Below, in pieces: positions 9,723 through 19,359 of a stretch of 64,000 nt of DNA. A program made the translations under genes and the position numbers. The stretch comes from Oscillatoria nigro-viridis PCC 7112. GTDB lineage: Bacteria; Cyanobacteriota; Cyanobacteriia; Cyanobacteriales; Microcoleaceae. The notes beneath the pieces were generated by a model. The model worked only from the letters and a program-made list of their open reading frames with translations. It had not been told where the DNA came from and did not search any database. Location of the stretch: assembly GCF_000317475.1 (NCBI RefSeq), contig NC_019729.1:3672501-3736500 (forward strand), in the 5' to 3' direction. Position 1 is the stretch's first letter. Every line of letters starts with the position of its first letter.

Positions 9723-11423
9723 ATGAAACCCGTGCATCAAGCAACTGAACTCGCCGTCTCTAACCTCGACCATCTTGGTTTAATAGCAGGTCTAGTTGAT
9801 GAAATAGAAATTGTCCAAAAATCAATGAGTTAGTAGGGGAACAACCGGGTGAGATTGTCAGTCCAGGTCTAGCAGTCAAAGCAATGATTATCAATGGGTT
9901 AGGGCTTGTTTCCGCTCCATTATACTTATTTCCTAAATTTTTTGAAGGCAAAGCGCTCGAACATTTAATGGGTGAAGGTATTCAAGCATCACACCTGAAT
10001 GAATACCGTTTAGGTAGAGTATTAGACAAGCTATATTTAGCAGGCAGCAGCCAAATATTTACAACTATTGCCGCTTCAGCAGCTCAAAAATTTGAGCTCG
10101 ACACAGAGACATCCCATTTAGATTCAACTTCCTTTCACCTGCATGGCAAATACGAATCCGAGCTACCATCTGTATCTGTTATCGAGCCAGAAACGGCGCT
10201 AGATAGCGAAGATAGCGAAGATAGCGAGTCAACTAAACCCGTGTCATCTGCCGTGCCAATTAAGATTACCTACGGCTACTCCCGCGATCGCAGACCCGAC
10301 TTAAAACAATTCATTTTAGATTTAATTTGTAGTAGCGATGGAGATGTACCGCTATTTTTACGGGTGGGTTCGGGAAATGAATCAGATCGAGCCATATTCG
10401 CATCAATTTGTCAGGAGTTTAAACAACAGTTAAACCTTGACAGTTTAATGGTTGCAGATAGTGCATTATATTCAGCTCCTAACTTAGAAATGTTAACCAA
10501 TTTAAGATGGTTAACCCGCGTACCGTTGAGTATCAAGCAAGCGCAGCAACTGGTATCTCAGTTAAATGAAGCAGAATTTACCCCCAGTTCTGTGAGTGGA
10601 TATAGCTGGTCAGAACACAAAAGTAATTATGGTGGAATTGAACAAAGATGGCTAGTAGTAGAGAGCAGTTTGCGACGCGATTCAGACCGAACAAAAACTC
10701 GAAAAAAAACTCAAAAAAGCCCAGGCTGAAGCTGAGAATAAACTGCAAGAACTCTCAAAAATTGAATTTGCTTGTGCCGCCGACGCTGCCGCCGCAGCTC
10801 ATCGCTTATCCAAACAACTAAAATTTTACAATATCACCCAAGTTAGTAGCAAAGAAATTACAGTAAAGACTAATACTAACGATCCAAATGCTCGCGAGAA
10901 ATCCAGCTCGAAACAGAGATTTAAAGTTCAAGCAAAACTGGAACCAGATACAGGTGCGATCGCCAAAGAAACCAAAGCCTGTGGCAGGTTTATTCTCGCC
11001 ACTAATGTGCTGGAAACTCAGCAATTAGAGCCTGACGATATGATTGTGAAATACAAAGAACAGCAGTCAGCAGAAAGAGGGTTTGGGTTCTTGAAAGATC
11101 CGCTGTTTTTTACGGACAGTATATTTCTCAAGTCGCCGGAAAGAATCGAAGCTTTGGCATTGGTAATGGGTTTGTGTTTGTTAGTCTATACTTTAGGTCA
11201 AAGGTTACTGCGTCACAGTTTGCAACGCACTAATTCCCAATTGAAAAATCAGTTGGGCAAACAAACTAATCGACCGACGCTCCGTTGGATTTGCCAGATA
11301 TTTCAATCAATTCATCTGGTGAGCCTACAAGGGATTCAACAAATTTCTAATTTAACAGCCGAGCGAATGGCTATATTGAACTTGCTGCCGCTCTCCTGTA
11401 AGTCTTATTATTTATTAATCTGA
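9723..11423 (+). pseudogene. IS1634-family transposase (DUF4277 N-terminus), two frameshifts
   Basis: Reconstructed DDE transposase of about 565 residues. Frame one starts at 9723 (MKPVHQATELAVSNLDHLGL) and stops after VQKSMS. The protein then continues in another frame as LVGEQPGEIVSPGLAVKAMI, through the LDSTSFHLHG region and VADSALYS. The frame changes again between about 10670 and 10700, then carries on as KKAQAEAENKLQELSKIEFA to the helical C-terminus (QQSAERGFGFLKDPLFF, LVYTLGQRLLRHSL). Both breaks are next to A-runs (9817-9821; 10701-10720). A functional product would need two corrected shifts, so I call it a pseudogene. The GDVPLFLRVGSGNESD segment is characteristic of this group. Confidence 0.85.
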
Positions 11424-11546
11424 GATCGAGCAGTTTGTTTGATGAGCAAAACTGACAGAAATTTCATAAATATTTGATTCAGTAGTGATGTGTAATTATC
11501 AGGCTGCTGGAAATATCTGCTGTCGATTAATAGTTAATTATGACGG

Positions 11547-11717
11547 ATGAAGGTGTTGTTAGATATCGAGAATCTAGGATTTGCCCGAAAGCAGTTAATT
11601 TTCAACTTGCCCCAACAGGTCGATGCGATTGTGACCCAACAGGTCGCGGGTATTTTTGATTATTATCTCGGACGAGAGACTCGGACGGAGCACCCCAACT
11701 GCGTGTGTGCCAGTTGA
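11547..11717 (+). CDS. Small unknown ORF inside the IS, running into its right terminal repeat
   Basis: A 56-codon frame beginning MKVLLDIENLGFARKQLIF, whose last 12 codons are made from the right inverted repeat of the IS. No family was recognised. It may be a truncated remnant or a chance frame; there is no clear ribosome-binding site. Listed because the space between transposase and terminal repeat is otherwise unexplained. Confidence 0.2.
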   Translation: MKVLLDIENLGFARKQLIFNLPQQVDAIVTQQVAGIFDYYLGRETRTEHPNCVCAS

Positions 11718-12030
11718 GGGTGCGGAATGTGGGTTATAACTTTTGGCGATCGGGGGATAGCCGACTTATCTTGGGATAGCCGACTCCCTCCACTACGTTC
11801 CTCCCAACAGGCTAGGAAATAAACTTCAACTCGCTTGAGGTAACTAAAGTTAATTTCGATTAGCTTTGATCGAGCAGTACACGCTGATGGTATCGCAACT
11901 CGCAGGTTCGATCGATACGCGGTTGAGATTGGTGAACAGATGTTAACGGTTTGCAGGACTTGGCGTGCTTCGGGTGCGTTTGTACTGAGGACTTCAGCGA
12001 TCGCTACACACCAAACCAATTTTTTTGCAA

Positions 12031-12762
12031 TCAAAATTCCCAAAAATATGCCATTCCTTCGATGATTCCCCAAGCGCAAGCAGAACCAGCTAAATAATGA
12101 TTTTCAGTGCCGCAATCGCGATGCCATTCTAAAAGTTCTGACAGAGCATTAGCGACGATTACTCCCCGGACATCCTGTTCAAACATACTGATATCATTCC
12201 CAGAATCACCGCAAACTAATGTTGCCTCAGATGGAATTTGTAGGTGCTTTTGTAAATAAGTAAGGGCATTGCCTTTATTGCTACTTTGCGGTAAAATATC
12301 TACATCGCTATTGCTGCTAAAAATGATTTGAGCTGGCAGTCTCGATTCAGTTAACTTTTGCTGCAAAGCCTGGACAGTCGAGCTATTTTCTGCTGCTGGT
12401 TCCAAACAATAACTGATTTTCCAAGGATTTTGTTCTTTTATAGATTGGGGTTTAAGCTGGGAAAACTGCTGAGCTAAAGAGGCGATCGCCATTTTATCCC
12501 AGCCTTGAGAAAGATATTCCGCCCAATCTAAATCGAGGGTTCCGTCTTGGTAAATTTCGCTGCCTACACCTGCGATCAAATAGTCCGGTGCTAGCAGTTG
12601 CTTTTGGGCAATTAATTCGCAAGTTGAAGCATAAGAACGCCCGGTAGCGTAAACCAAACAAATTTGCGATCGCAGTGATTGCAAGCGCTGGTTGAAAACT
12701 TGAGTTGCTTCGTCATCTCCGACTAGCGTGTTGTCTAAATCTGTAACTAATAAAAACTTCAT
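12031..12762 (-). CDS. spp: Sucrose-phosphate phosphatase
   Basis: HAD-superfamily phosphatase of 243 residues that hydrolyses sucrose-6-phosphate to sucrose, the last step of compatible-solute sucrose synthesis in cyanobacteria. The nucleophile motif TDLDNTLVG (Asp8, Asp10), motif II YATGRS, the KISY block, the conserved lysine in SSNKGNAL and motif IV CGDSGNDISMF are all present. The length fits the cyanobacterial stand-alone enzyme rather than a fusion to sucrose-phosphate synthase. The ATG at 12762 is the natural start. The 290 bp between this stop and the IS (11740-12030) hold no recognisable gene. Confidence 0.9.
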   Translation of the reverse strand: MKFLLVTDLDNTLVGDDEATQVFNQRLQSLRSQICLVYATGRSYASTCELIAQKQLLAPDYLIAGVGSEIYQDGTLDLDWAEYLSQGWDKMAIASLAQQFSQLKPQSIKEQNPWKISYCLEPAAENSSTVQALQQKLTESRLPAQIIFSSNSDVDILPQSSNKGNALTYLQKHLQIPSEATLVCGDSGNDISMFEQDVRGVIVANALSELLEWHRDCGTENHYLAGSACAWGIIEGMAYFWEF

Positions 12763-12933
12763 TTGGGGAATTAGTCAGGAGTCAGTAGTCATCAGTGATT
12801 AGTGATTGGGAATCGAGCGCTTCCTAAAATAGTTTTAACTATTTATAAGAATTTGTTAAAAAAAATACATTTATAAGCAAGCTGATCGCTTAAGATTTGC
12901 CAGATTTAATTTTCAACAAGTGGTGTGAGTTGT

Positions 12934-15144
12934 ATGGTGAAGAATTCAAGCTCCGTTAAAGCTTTTTGGCTGTCTTTTTTGATTTCTGGTGCGGCAGTGC
13001 CTTTGGGGCCGATCGCAGCAACAGCTCAAATTCAGGATACCTCAACTCCAGAAGTTGCGCTAGAAGCGAGTGCCGTCCCTACGGCTACCCCAGACGCAGC
13101 GCTGGCAGCAGGTAAGATGGAGATACCGCAGTTAGCGGCGATAACCGCAGAGACTAACTCAGCAGTCGATCGCGCTTTACCCGACACTGATGCAGCATGG
13201 GTGAATCGCGCTTTACCCGAAACAGATGCAGCAACAGTCGATCGTACTTTACCTCAAACAGATGCAAAAGTCGATCGCGCTTTACCCGACACAGATGCAG
13301 CAACAGTCGATCGCGCTTTACCCGACACAGATGCAGCATGGGTGAATCGTGCTTTACCGCAAACAGATATAGCAACAGTCGATCGTGCAACAACAACCCC
13401 AGAAATAACGGAGGCAATTCGCGAATTGCCCGCACAGAAGTTAGAAATTGCAAACTCTCCTGAGTCTCAACAAGTTGCTGAAGCCAGCAAAGTTGCCGAC
13501 ATCAGCAGCGAGACGGGCACCGCTGATGACCTCAGCATACAAGAAGACGCAGCACAAGTCACTTCTGTTTCCCAACTGTCCGACGTGCGGCCGACAGATT
13601 GGGCTTTTCAAGCACTACAATCCCTAGTAGAAAGATACGGCTGCATTGCGGGATATCCAGACGGCACATTCCGAGGCAATCGAGCAATGACTCGGTACGA
13701 ATTCGCCGCCGGATTAAACGCTTGCTTAGACCAAATTACCAAACAACTTGGCGGTTCTACTGGTAATTTAGTCAAGCGAGAAGATTTACTTGCTTTGCAA
13801 AGATTGCAAGAAGAATTTGCTGCAGAATTAGCTACATTGCGCGGTCGAGTAGATGCTTTAGAAGCCCGCACTGCCGAATTGGAAGCAAACCAATTTTCAA
13901 CTACTACTAAACTCAACGGATTTGCTTGGTTTAACCTGACTGGAGCTTTTGCGGGCGATCGAGTCCGAGTTGAAGCAACAAATGGAAAAGCTGCTCCGCT
14001 CGATCGAGTAGCCGGACGCGATCCTGTCACCAACAGACCAATTGTGCAGAAAGTTGACGACCCAGAAATCACTTTCAGCCAGTTAGTTTGGTTGACTCTC
14101 ACTACTTCCTTTACCGGGAAAGACGAATTGATTACACAGCTAGCTGTAGGTAACGGCAATTCCCCAGCCAATCAGTATACTTCAACAGGTCTGTTCAATA
14201 CCTTTGGCACTCCTTTTCTCGATCAAACTGCGGGAGGAAATCCCAATGAAGTTATCCTGCGGGAACTTTCCTATCGGTTTCCGGTTAGCAACAGCTTGCA
14301 AGTAGTAGTCGGCCCGAGAATTAATTTCTACCGCTACTTTGACAACAATAAGTTTAACTTTTTCGTAGACGGTGCGAGCAGCTTTAATTCTAACAACAGC
14401 CCTTTGTTAAGCGCTACCCGACGCGGTGCCGGTGCTTTGGTTTTGTGGGATATCGGCCGCGCATTGAAACTGCGCTTTGGCTATTTGGGCGAGAGTACGG
14501 AATTTTTGCCCACTTCCGTGTTTAATTCCGCTTCCAATCCGTCTCAAGGCTTGTTTGGCGGCACGAATACGGCTACAGCAGAATTAACATTCAGTCCGAG
14601 CGATCGAACTAATCTGCGCTTTCTGTACAGCCGTTCCAACATCCAGCAAATCGGCGGCTTAATAGGATCTCCTAACAGCAAGCCGTTAAACGGTGTGGCA
14701 GATGACGGTTTCGGCGGCCGCGTGGGCAATGCGACTGCGAATACTTATAGCTTCAATTTTGATTGGTCAGTCACTCGCCGCTTTGGTCTTTTCGGTCGCT
14801 ATGGCTACGCCGAAACCAATATATTTCCCAAGACTAACCGACCCGACGGCACGATCGAAAATCAATCTTATCAGTTAGGAGTTGCATTTCCCGATTTGTT
14901 CAAAGAAGGAGCTTTGCTTACGGTGTCATATTTAGTACCTTTTGACTTTACTGGCGGTCGGAGGTTTCTGGTTTCTGGCGGAGGAAATGGCGGCACGCAG
15001 TACGAAATTGAGGCAACTTATTATTTTCCTATCACCGACCATATTTCGATCGTGCCCGCATTTTATGCGATCGGCAATCCCAATAATTTCGATAACAACC
15101 CGACAATTTTTGTGGGCAATTTGCGGACGCAGTTTAGTTTTTAA
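12934..15144 (+). CDS. SLH/OprB-type outer-membrane porin with a 12-residue internal repeat
   Basis: Cyanobacterial porin of the iron-uptake porin/SomA type, 736 residues from the ATG at 12934. Order: signal peptide (about 1-33, ending ATAQ); a linker with a tandem 12-residue repeat (about 78-152); an SLH domain (VSQLSDVRPTDWAFQALQSL... to CLDQI) that anchors to the cell wall; a coiled coil (LQRLQEEFAAELATLRGRVDALEARTAELEA); and a C-terminal OprB-like beta barrel ending in TQFSF with the terminal Phe typical of outer-membrane proteins. An alternative GTG start at 12925 adds three residues. The repeat linker is unusual for the family. Confidence 0.92.
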   Translation: MVKNSSSVKAFWLSFLISGAAVPLGPIAATAQIQDTSTPEVALEASAVPTATPDAALAAGKMEIPQLAAITAETNSAVDRALPDTDAAWVNRALPETDAATVDRTLPQTDAKVDRALPDTDAATVDRALPDTDAAWVNRALPQTDIATVDRATTTPEITEAIRELPAQKLEIANSPESQQVAEASKVADISSETGTADDLSIQEDAAQVTSVSQLSDVRPTDWAFQALQSLVERYGCIAGYPDGTFRGNRAMTRYEFAAGLNACLDQITKQLGGSTGNLVKREDLLALQRLQEEFAAELATLRGRVDALEARTAELEANQFSTTTKLNGFAWFNLTGAFAGDRVRVEATNGKAAPLDRVAGRDPVTNRPIVQKVDDPEITFSQLVWLTLTTSFTGKDELITQLAVGNGNSPANQYTSTGLFNTFGTPFLDQTAGGNPNEVILRELSYRFPVSNSLQVVVGPRINFYRYFDNNKFNFFVDGASSFNSNNSPLLSATRRGAGALVLWDIGRALKLRFGYLGESTEFLPTSVFNSASNPSQGLFGGTNTATAELTFSPSDRTNLRFLYSRSNIQQIGGLIGSPNSKPLNGVADDGFGGRVGNATANTYSFNFDWSVTRRFGLFGRYGYAETNIFPKTNRPDGTIENQSYQLGVAFPDLFKEGALLTVSYLVPFDFTGGRRFLVSGGGNGGTQYEIEATYYFPITDHISIVPAFYAIGNPNNFDNNPTIFVGNLRTQFSF
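13165..13389 (+). repeat. 36-bp coding tandem repeat (DRALPDTDAATV units)
   Basis: About six consecutive 36-bp units encoding variants of DRALPDTDAATV, with alternation between DAATV and DAAWV/N ends, one 33-bp unit (QTDAKV), and a degenerate final unit. All units keep the frame. The array lies between the signal peptide and the SLH domain, so it lengthens a periplasmic linker. Confidence 0.9.
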
Positions 15145-15611
15145 CTAATCGAACAGAGTTAATTATAGCTTTTCTCAGAAAGATGAGGTACTCTAGGGAA
15201 TAGGGAATAGGCCTCCGTGGGCATAGGCCTCCGCGGGCATACCTCACCACGCTTGAGAACCGCTGTACATACTGGTTCTTTACTTAGCAAGACTTTTAGA
15301 CCAGATTTTGTGTAATTAATTGTGTCCTACTACTTAACGAAATTAGGACTTACTTGAACCTAAGTATATAGCCTTTCTCCATTAAGTGAGGTACGCGGAG
15401 GAACAATTCCATATCAGATTGCCATTGGCAGGCCTATATTGAAATAATCGGCGTTAATCTGTGTGAATCAGCCTTCATCTGCGGTTGGCCGATCCATCAA
15501 AAATTTAGGCACTCTTGTCTACTGATGACCTGACAATTCCCAACCGTACCTCATATTGCTGAGAAAGGCTATATTAATGGACATGATATCCTGATTAGCG
15601 GCGTCCCGATG
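15145..15611. other. 467-bp gene-free stretch
   Basis: No reading frame is supported. It holds a short direct repeat (GGCCTCCGTGGGCATA / GGCCTCCGCGGGCATA, about 15211-15240) and a segment about 15450-15520 that resembles 26145-26215 (an AATCTGTGTGAATCAGCC / ATCTGCGG dispersed repeat). The porin and the kinase are convergent here; I see no clear terminator. Confidence 0.5.
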
Positions 15612-18600
15612 TCAGCGAATTGGAATTTCGATGATAAATTCGGTGCCTTTACCGGGTTCTGAGAGGCACTGCAATTTGCCGTTGTGTTTTTCAACGACAA
15701 TTTGGTGCGAAATTGATAAACCCAAACCTGTGCCTTTGCCAACTGGTTTTGTGGTAAAAAACGGGTCAAACAAGCGCACGATCTGATCTTCGGGAATGCC
15801 CTTACCGTTGTCTTTAATCCGAATTAAAATGCTCTTGTCATCAATCGTTTCTGTTTGAATCGTGATAGTAGGAAAGGTATAATCTGCTGTGTCTTTTGCT
15901 TGGCTGGTGCTTTCTTCCAAGGCGTCGATCGCATTTGCCAATACATTCATAAATACCTGATTTAACTGTCCGGGATGACAGTTTATTTGCGGCAGTTCTC
16001 CGTATTCTTTAATCACTTTAATTCCCTGCCAGTTGGGTTTGGCTTTCAGTCGGCTGTTCAACATTAACAAGGTACTGTCTAAACCTTCGTGAATGTCGGC
16101 TGTCTTGATTTTCGCTTCGTCCGCCCGCGAGAAATTTCGGAGAGTTTGAATAATTTCTACAATGCGCTCGCATCCGGTCTGCATCGAATTGAGCAATTTG
16201 GGCAGGTCTTCTGCTAGAAATTCTAAGTCTATATCCTCGGCTTGTTGCTGAATTTTTGCTGGGGGATTTGGGTACTCTTCTCGATACACTTGGACTATTT
16301 CTAATAAGTCTAGAACGTAGCCTCGGACGTGGCAGAGGTTGCCGGCGACAAAGCCAACAGGGTTGTTAATTTCGTGGGCAATTCCTGCTAGCACCTGTCC
16401 GAGGGAAGACATTTTTTCGGTTTGTACTAACTGCATTTGAGTTTGCTGCAATTCGCGCAAAGCTGTTTGCAATTCTTGGGATTGTTGCCGATCGCGATCG
16501 GCGGCGGCGGCCCGTTCTTCCTCAACTCCGATCGCCCCGGCAATAATTCCGATCAGCTTGCAGTCGGCTTCTGTGGGCGCGATCGACTCAGTGTAGAGAA
16601 CGCACATCGCACCCACGTAATTGTCGCCCAGCCGCACTGCTTGTCCCAGATAGCTTCGCAGTTGGTAGCGGATGACAGCGGGATCGGTTTGGGCGTAGAT
16701 CGTGTTCTGCAAGTCAGGAATGGCAACAGCCCGATCGCTTCCTTTGCTGCATGCGTCGGTGCAGATGTGGCCCTCGGCGCGATCGACCAGCGTGTAGTCG
16801 GGCGGCGCTTGCCAAGTCGCGATCGCGCGCAGCAGACCGCCACCGACGCGGCTGTAGATAGCGCTGCTTCCGCCCAAAAGCTCGCCGGCTAAGGATGTCA
16901 GCCGCTGGATGTTATCAGCGGCGTCGGTGGTGAATCCCAAAAAGCACTCGTTGATTTTGCTGAGGCGGTACTCTGCTTGCCGGCGCGCCGTCATGTCGCG
17001 GGAGTTGATCGCAATTCCTTTCACAGCGGGGTCTGCTAGCAAGTTGATGCCGACACCTTCGAGAAAAGACCAAGAACCGTCAGCGCGCCGGAACCTACCT
17101 TCTAGGGCGATCGGATCGCCTGGATTTGCGATCAGTTTTTGGCCGTCGGACATCACCGAGGGAAGGTCGTCAGGGTGGATGAAATCTAGGACAATTTGAC
17201 CGGCGAGTTCCTCGGGTTCGTAGCCTAAAACTCTTTCTACAGAAGGGCTTTCGTAAACAATACTACCGCTGGCGTCGAGAATAGTAATGATGTCGGAACT
17301 GTTGAGAATCAGCGATCGCCACTTAGCCTCATTTTGCAACAAAGCTGACTCGGCTTGTTTGCGATCGGTAATATCCTCTACCATTTGCAAAATAAACTGC
17401 GGCGTTCCCTGACTGCTGTCGATGACAGAGGCGCTGAGGCGTCCCCACCTGATGCTGCCGTCTTGGCGGAGGTAGCGCTTCTCGATTTGGTAAGCTTCGC
17501 GCCAGCCCGCGGCCAACTGTTGGCGCAACTCGCGCGAAGCTTCTACGTCTTCCGGGTGGGCGCAGTCGTCGATGCCGACACCCCGCAGTTGAGCTTCCGA
17601 GATCCCCAGCATAGCTTGAAATGCCGGATTAGTGGCGATCGCCACACCTTCGAGGGTAGCGACTACCATGCCGATCGCAGCGCGTTCAAAAATTGCCCGA
17701 AACCGCTGTTCGCTGTCTCGCAAAGCTGCATCCGCTGCCACTTGCTGGGTGATGTCCCGCCCTGCGACTGCCAAACCTTTGCGCGAACCGTCGGGGTTGA
17801 ACAGCGGCACTTTCCGCACTTCAAACACGTTGCTGCCGCCTGTGGGCAAGGGGACAATTTGGCGGTGGTCGGTAAGAGTGCCTGCTTGCCAGGTGGTTTC
17901 GTCGGTTTCCTGCCAAGTTAGCAGGATTTCTCTGACTCTCGGATCGGCTGCGGCTGCGAGTTCGGCAGTAGTTTTGCCCTGGTAGTCTGCGGTTTCCCAG
18001 CCCAAAAGTTGGAGGGCGCAGTCGTTGGCAATCAGCCAGCGCCCCTCGCTGTCTGTGAGGTTGATCGCGTCGGGCACGGCGTTAATCGCGGTTTTCAACC
18101 AGTATTCTCGATCGCGCAGGGCTGCTTCGGCTTGTTTGCGATCGGCGATTTCGGCGACGGTTCCTTCGTAGTAAAGGAGTTCGCCATCTTCGTCGCGGAC
18201 TTCGCGCACGTTTTCCGAGATCCAGGTAGTGCTGCCGTCTTTGCGGCGGACGCAAGACTCAAACTCTTTCAGGGAGCCGTTTTTGCTGATTTCTGCCGTG
18301 AAGGAAGCGCGGCGGGTGCGATCGGCGTAAAGGTTGTTTGCCGAACATTTTGCGATCAGTTCTGAGGGGGAATCGTAGCCGTACATTCGGGCGAGTGCCT
18401 GGTTGGCGCTGAGGTAGCGCCCGTCTGGGGCGGTTTGAAATATGCCTTCGGTGGCGTTTTCAAAGATGCTGCGGTATTTTGCCTCGGCTTGTTTGAGGGC
18501 TTCTTCTGCTTGGAAGCGATCGGTGATATCAGATTGGACGCCGATGAAGTGGGTGACGATCCCGCTGCTGTCGCGCACCGGCGAGATGGTGAGTTCGTTC

Positions 18601-18953
18601 CAGAAGGCGGTGCCGTCTTTGCGGTAGTTTTTCAGAACTACTTTGCAGTCGTGTTGTTCTTTCAGGGCCGCGCGGATGCGATCGACGGCAGCGCCATCGG
18701 TATCCGGGCCTTGCAGGAAGCGGCAGTTCTTCCCGATTATTTCGCTGCGATCGTAGCCTGTAATCCGCTCGAAAGCCCCGTTGCAGTAGACTATAGGCTT
18801 GTCGGGCCGGGTAGCGTCCGCGATCGCGATGCCGTTGCTGGTAGCTGCCAGGGCGCGATCGTACAGCCTCCAGACTTCTTCTATTAAATTCGGTGTGCCG
18901 CCAGTACGAGTCGGCGATAGCGTTTCAGAAGGAATGTTTATATCGATGTGCAT
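15612..18953 (-). CDS. LOV-PAS4-GAF sensor histidine kinase
   Basis: Soluble histidine kinase of 1113 residues with no transmembrane segment. The first domain (about 25-150) is a LOV flavin-binding PAS with the intact photoactive motif GKNCRFLQG, Cys77, so blue-light sensing is likely. Four more PAS domains follow (about 155-275, 282-405, 410-530, 535-655), then a GAF domain, then the H-box region EKMSSLGQVLAGIAHEINNP and a HATPase domain (N-box NVLANAIDAL, G1 DNGKGIP, G2 GKGTGLGLSI). There is no receiver domain and no adjacent regulator, so the partner must be elsewhere. The HEINNP type of H-box groups it with the HisKA kinases of the NtrB/PilS-like class. Confidence 0.93.
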   Translation of the reverse strand: MHIDINIPSETLSPTRTGGTPNLIEEVWRLYDRALAATSNGIAIADATRPDKPIVYCNGAFERITGYDRSEIIGKNCRFLQGPDTDGAAVDRIRAALKEQHDCKVVLKNYRKDGTAFWNELTISPVRDSSGIVTHFIGVQSDITDRFQAEEALKQAEAKYRSIFENATEGIFQTAPDGRYLSANQALARMYGYDSPSELIAKCSANNLYADRTRRASFTAEISKNGSLKEFESCVRRKDGSTTWISENVREVRDEDGELLYYEGTVAEIADRKQAEAALRDREYWLKTAINAVPDAINLTDSEGRWLIANDCALQLLGWETADYQGKTTAELAAAADPRVREILLTWQETDETTWQAGTLTDHRQIVPLPTGGSNVFEVRKVPLFNPDGSRKGLAVAGRDITQQVAADAALRDSEQRFRAIFERAAIGMVVATLEGVAIATNPAFQAMLGISEAQLRGVGIDDCAHPEDVEASRELRQQLAAGWREAYQIEKRYLRQDGSIRWGRLSASVIDSSQGTPQFILQMVEDITDRKQAESALLQNEAKWRSLILNSSDIITILDASGSIVYESPSVERVLGYEPEELAGQIVLDFIHPDDLPSVMSDGQKLIANPGDPIALEGRFRRADGSWSFLEGVGINLLADPAVKGIAINSRDMTARRQAEYRLSKINECFLGFTTDAADNIQRLTSLAGELLGGSSAIYSRVGGGLLRAIATWQAPPDYTLVDRAEGHICTDACSKGSDRAVAIPDLQNTIYAQTDPAVIRYQLRSYLGQAVRLGDNYVGAMCVLYTESIAPTEADCKLIGIIAGAIGVEEERAAAADRDRQQSQELQTALRELQQTQMQLVQTEKMSSLGQVLAGIAHEINNPVGFVAGNLCHVRGYVLDLLEIVQVYREEYPNPPAKIQQQAEDIDLEFLAEDLPKLLNSMQTGCERIVEIIQTLRNFSRADEAKIKTADIHEGLDSTLLMLNSRLKAKPNWQGIKVIKEYGELPQINCHPGQLNQVFMNVLANAIDALEESTSQAKDTADYTFPTITIQTETIDDKSILIRIKDNGKGIPEDQIVRLFDPFFTTKPVGKGTGLGLSISHQIVVEKHNGKLQCLSEPGKGTEFIIEIPIR

Positions 18954-19115
18954 GAGTTTCTATAAATTGAGTTTATTGTAGATACCGACTGCCAGCACAC
19001 TTTAGAGTTTAACAGAATTATCTGTTTTCCGAAGGCAGAAGTTAAAAGGCTATCCTGCATAATTTTGGCGGTAAATTCTACCTCAAGAAAATCAGGCTTC
19101 CCTCGTTTTTTTTTC

Positions 19116-19146
19116 TTCTGCATTCTGCCTTCTGCCTTCTACCTTC
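19116..19146. repeat. Heptamer repeat TTCTGCC-type
   Basis: Four consecutive heptamers (TTCTGCA, TTCTGCC, TTCTGCC, TTCTACC) plus TTC in the 406-bp gap upstream of the LOV kinase. The rest of 18954-19359 is AT-rich with no recognisable gene and must contain the promoter of the kinase. Confidence 0.8.
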
Positions 19147-19359
19147 AAAGGAATCCTAGTTGTTAATTTATAATAGTTTTTCCAGCCATAACTCTATCTC
19201 TGGTATAGTTTACTTGGCAGAGTTTGGGCCGCTTACAATTTCGGTTTTTTATTTTCTCAGTTAAATAAGCAATACATTATCCGACTCTAGTAAAAAAATC
19301 AATTAAATACTTGATAGTTAAATGATTCAAACTCTTCTCTAAAACAAACCGAGGAAAAA

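Larger units (their letters stand above)
9479..11739 (+). mobile_element. IS1634-like insertion sequence with about 60-bp inverted repeats
   Basis: Bounded by long inverted repeats: 9479-9538 (TTATAACCCACATTCCGCACC...) and its complement at about 11681-11739, with only one or two mismatches. It encloses a degenerate transposase and about 260 bp of further sequence after it. The outer end TTATAACCC is shared by both sides. A target duplication is not obvious: the left flank is the TnpB element end and the right flank is CTTTTGGCGA. The family assignment rests on the transposase. Confidence 0.75.

Noticed and set aside
11663..12079. 138-codon minus-strand frame between the IS and sucrose phosphatase
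   Set aside because: It runs through the IS terminal repeat and overlaps the end of the phosphatase gene; composition is not protein-like.
18009..18887. Long plus-strand frames opposite the LOV kinase
   Set aside because: They are antisense shadows of a well-supported sensor kinase and have no protein family signature.
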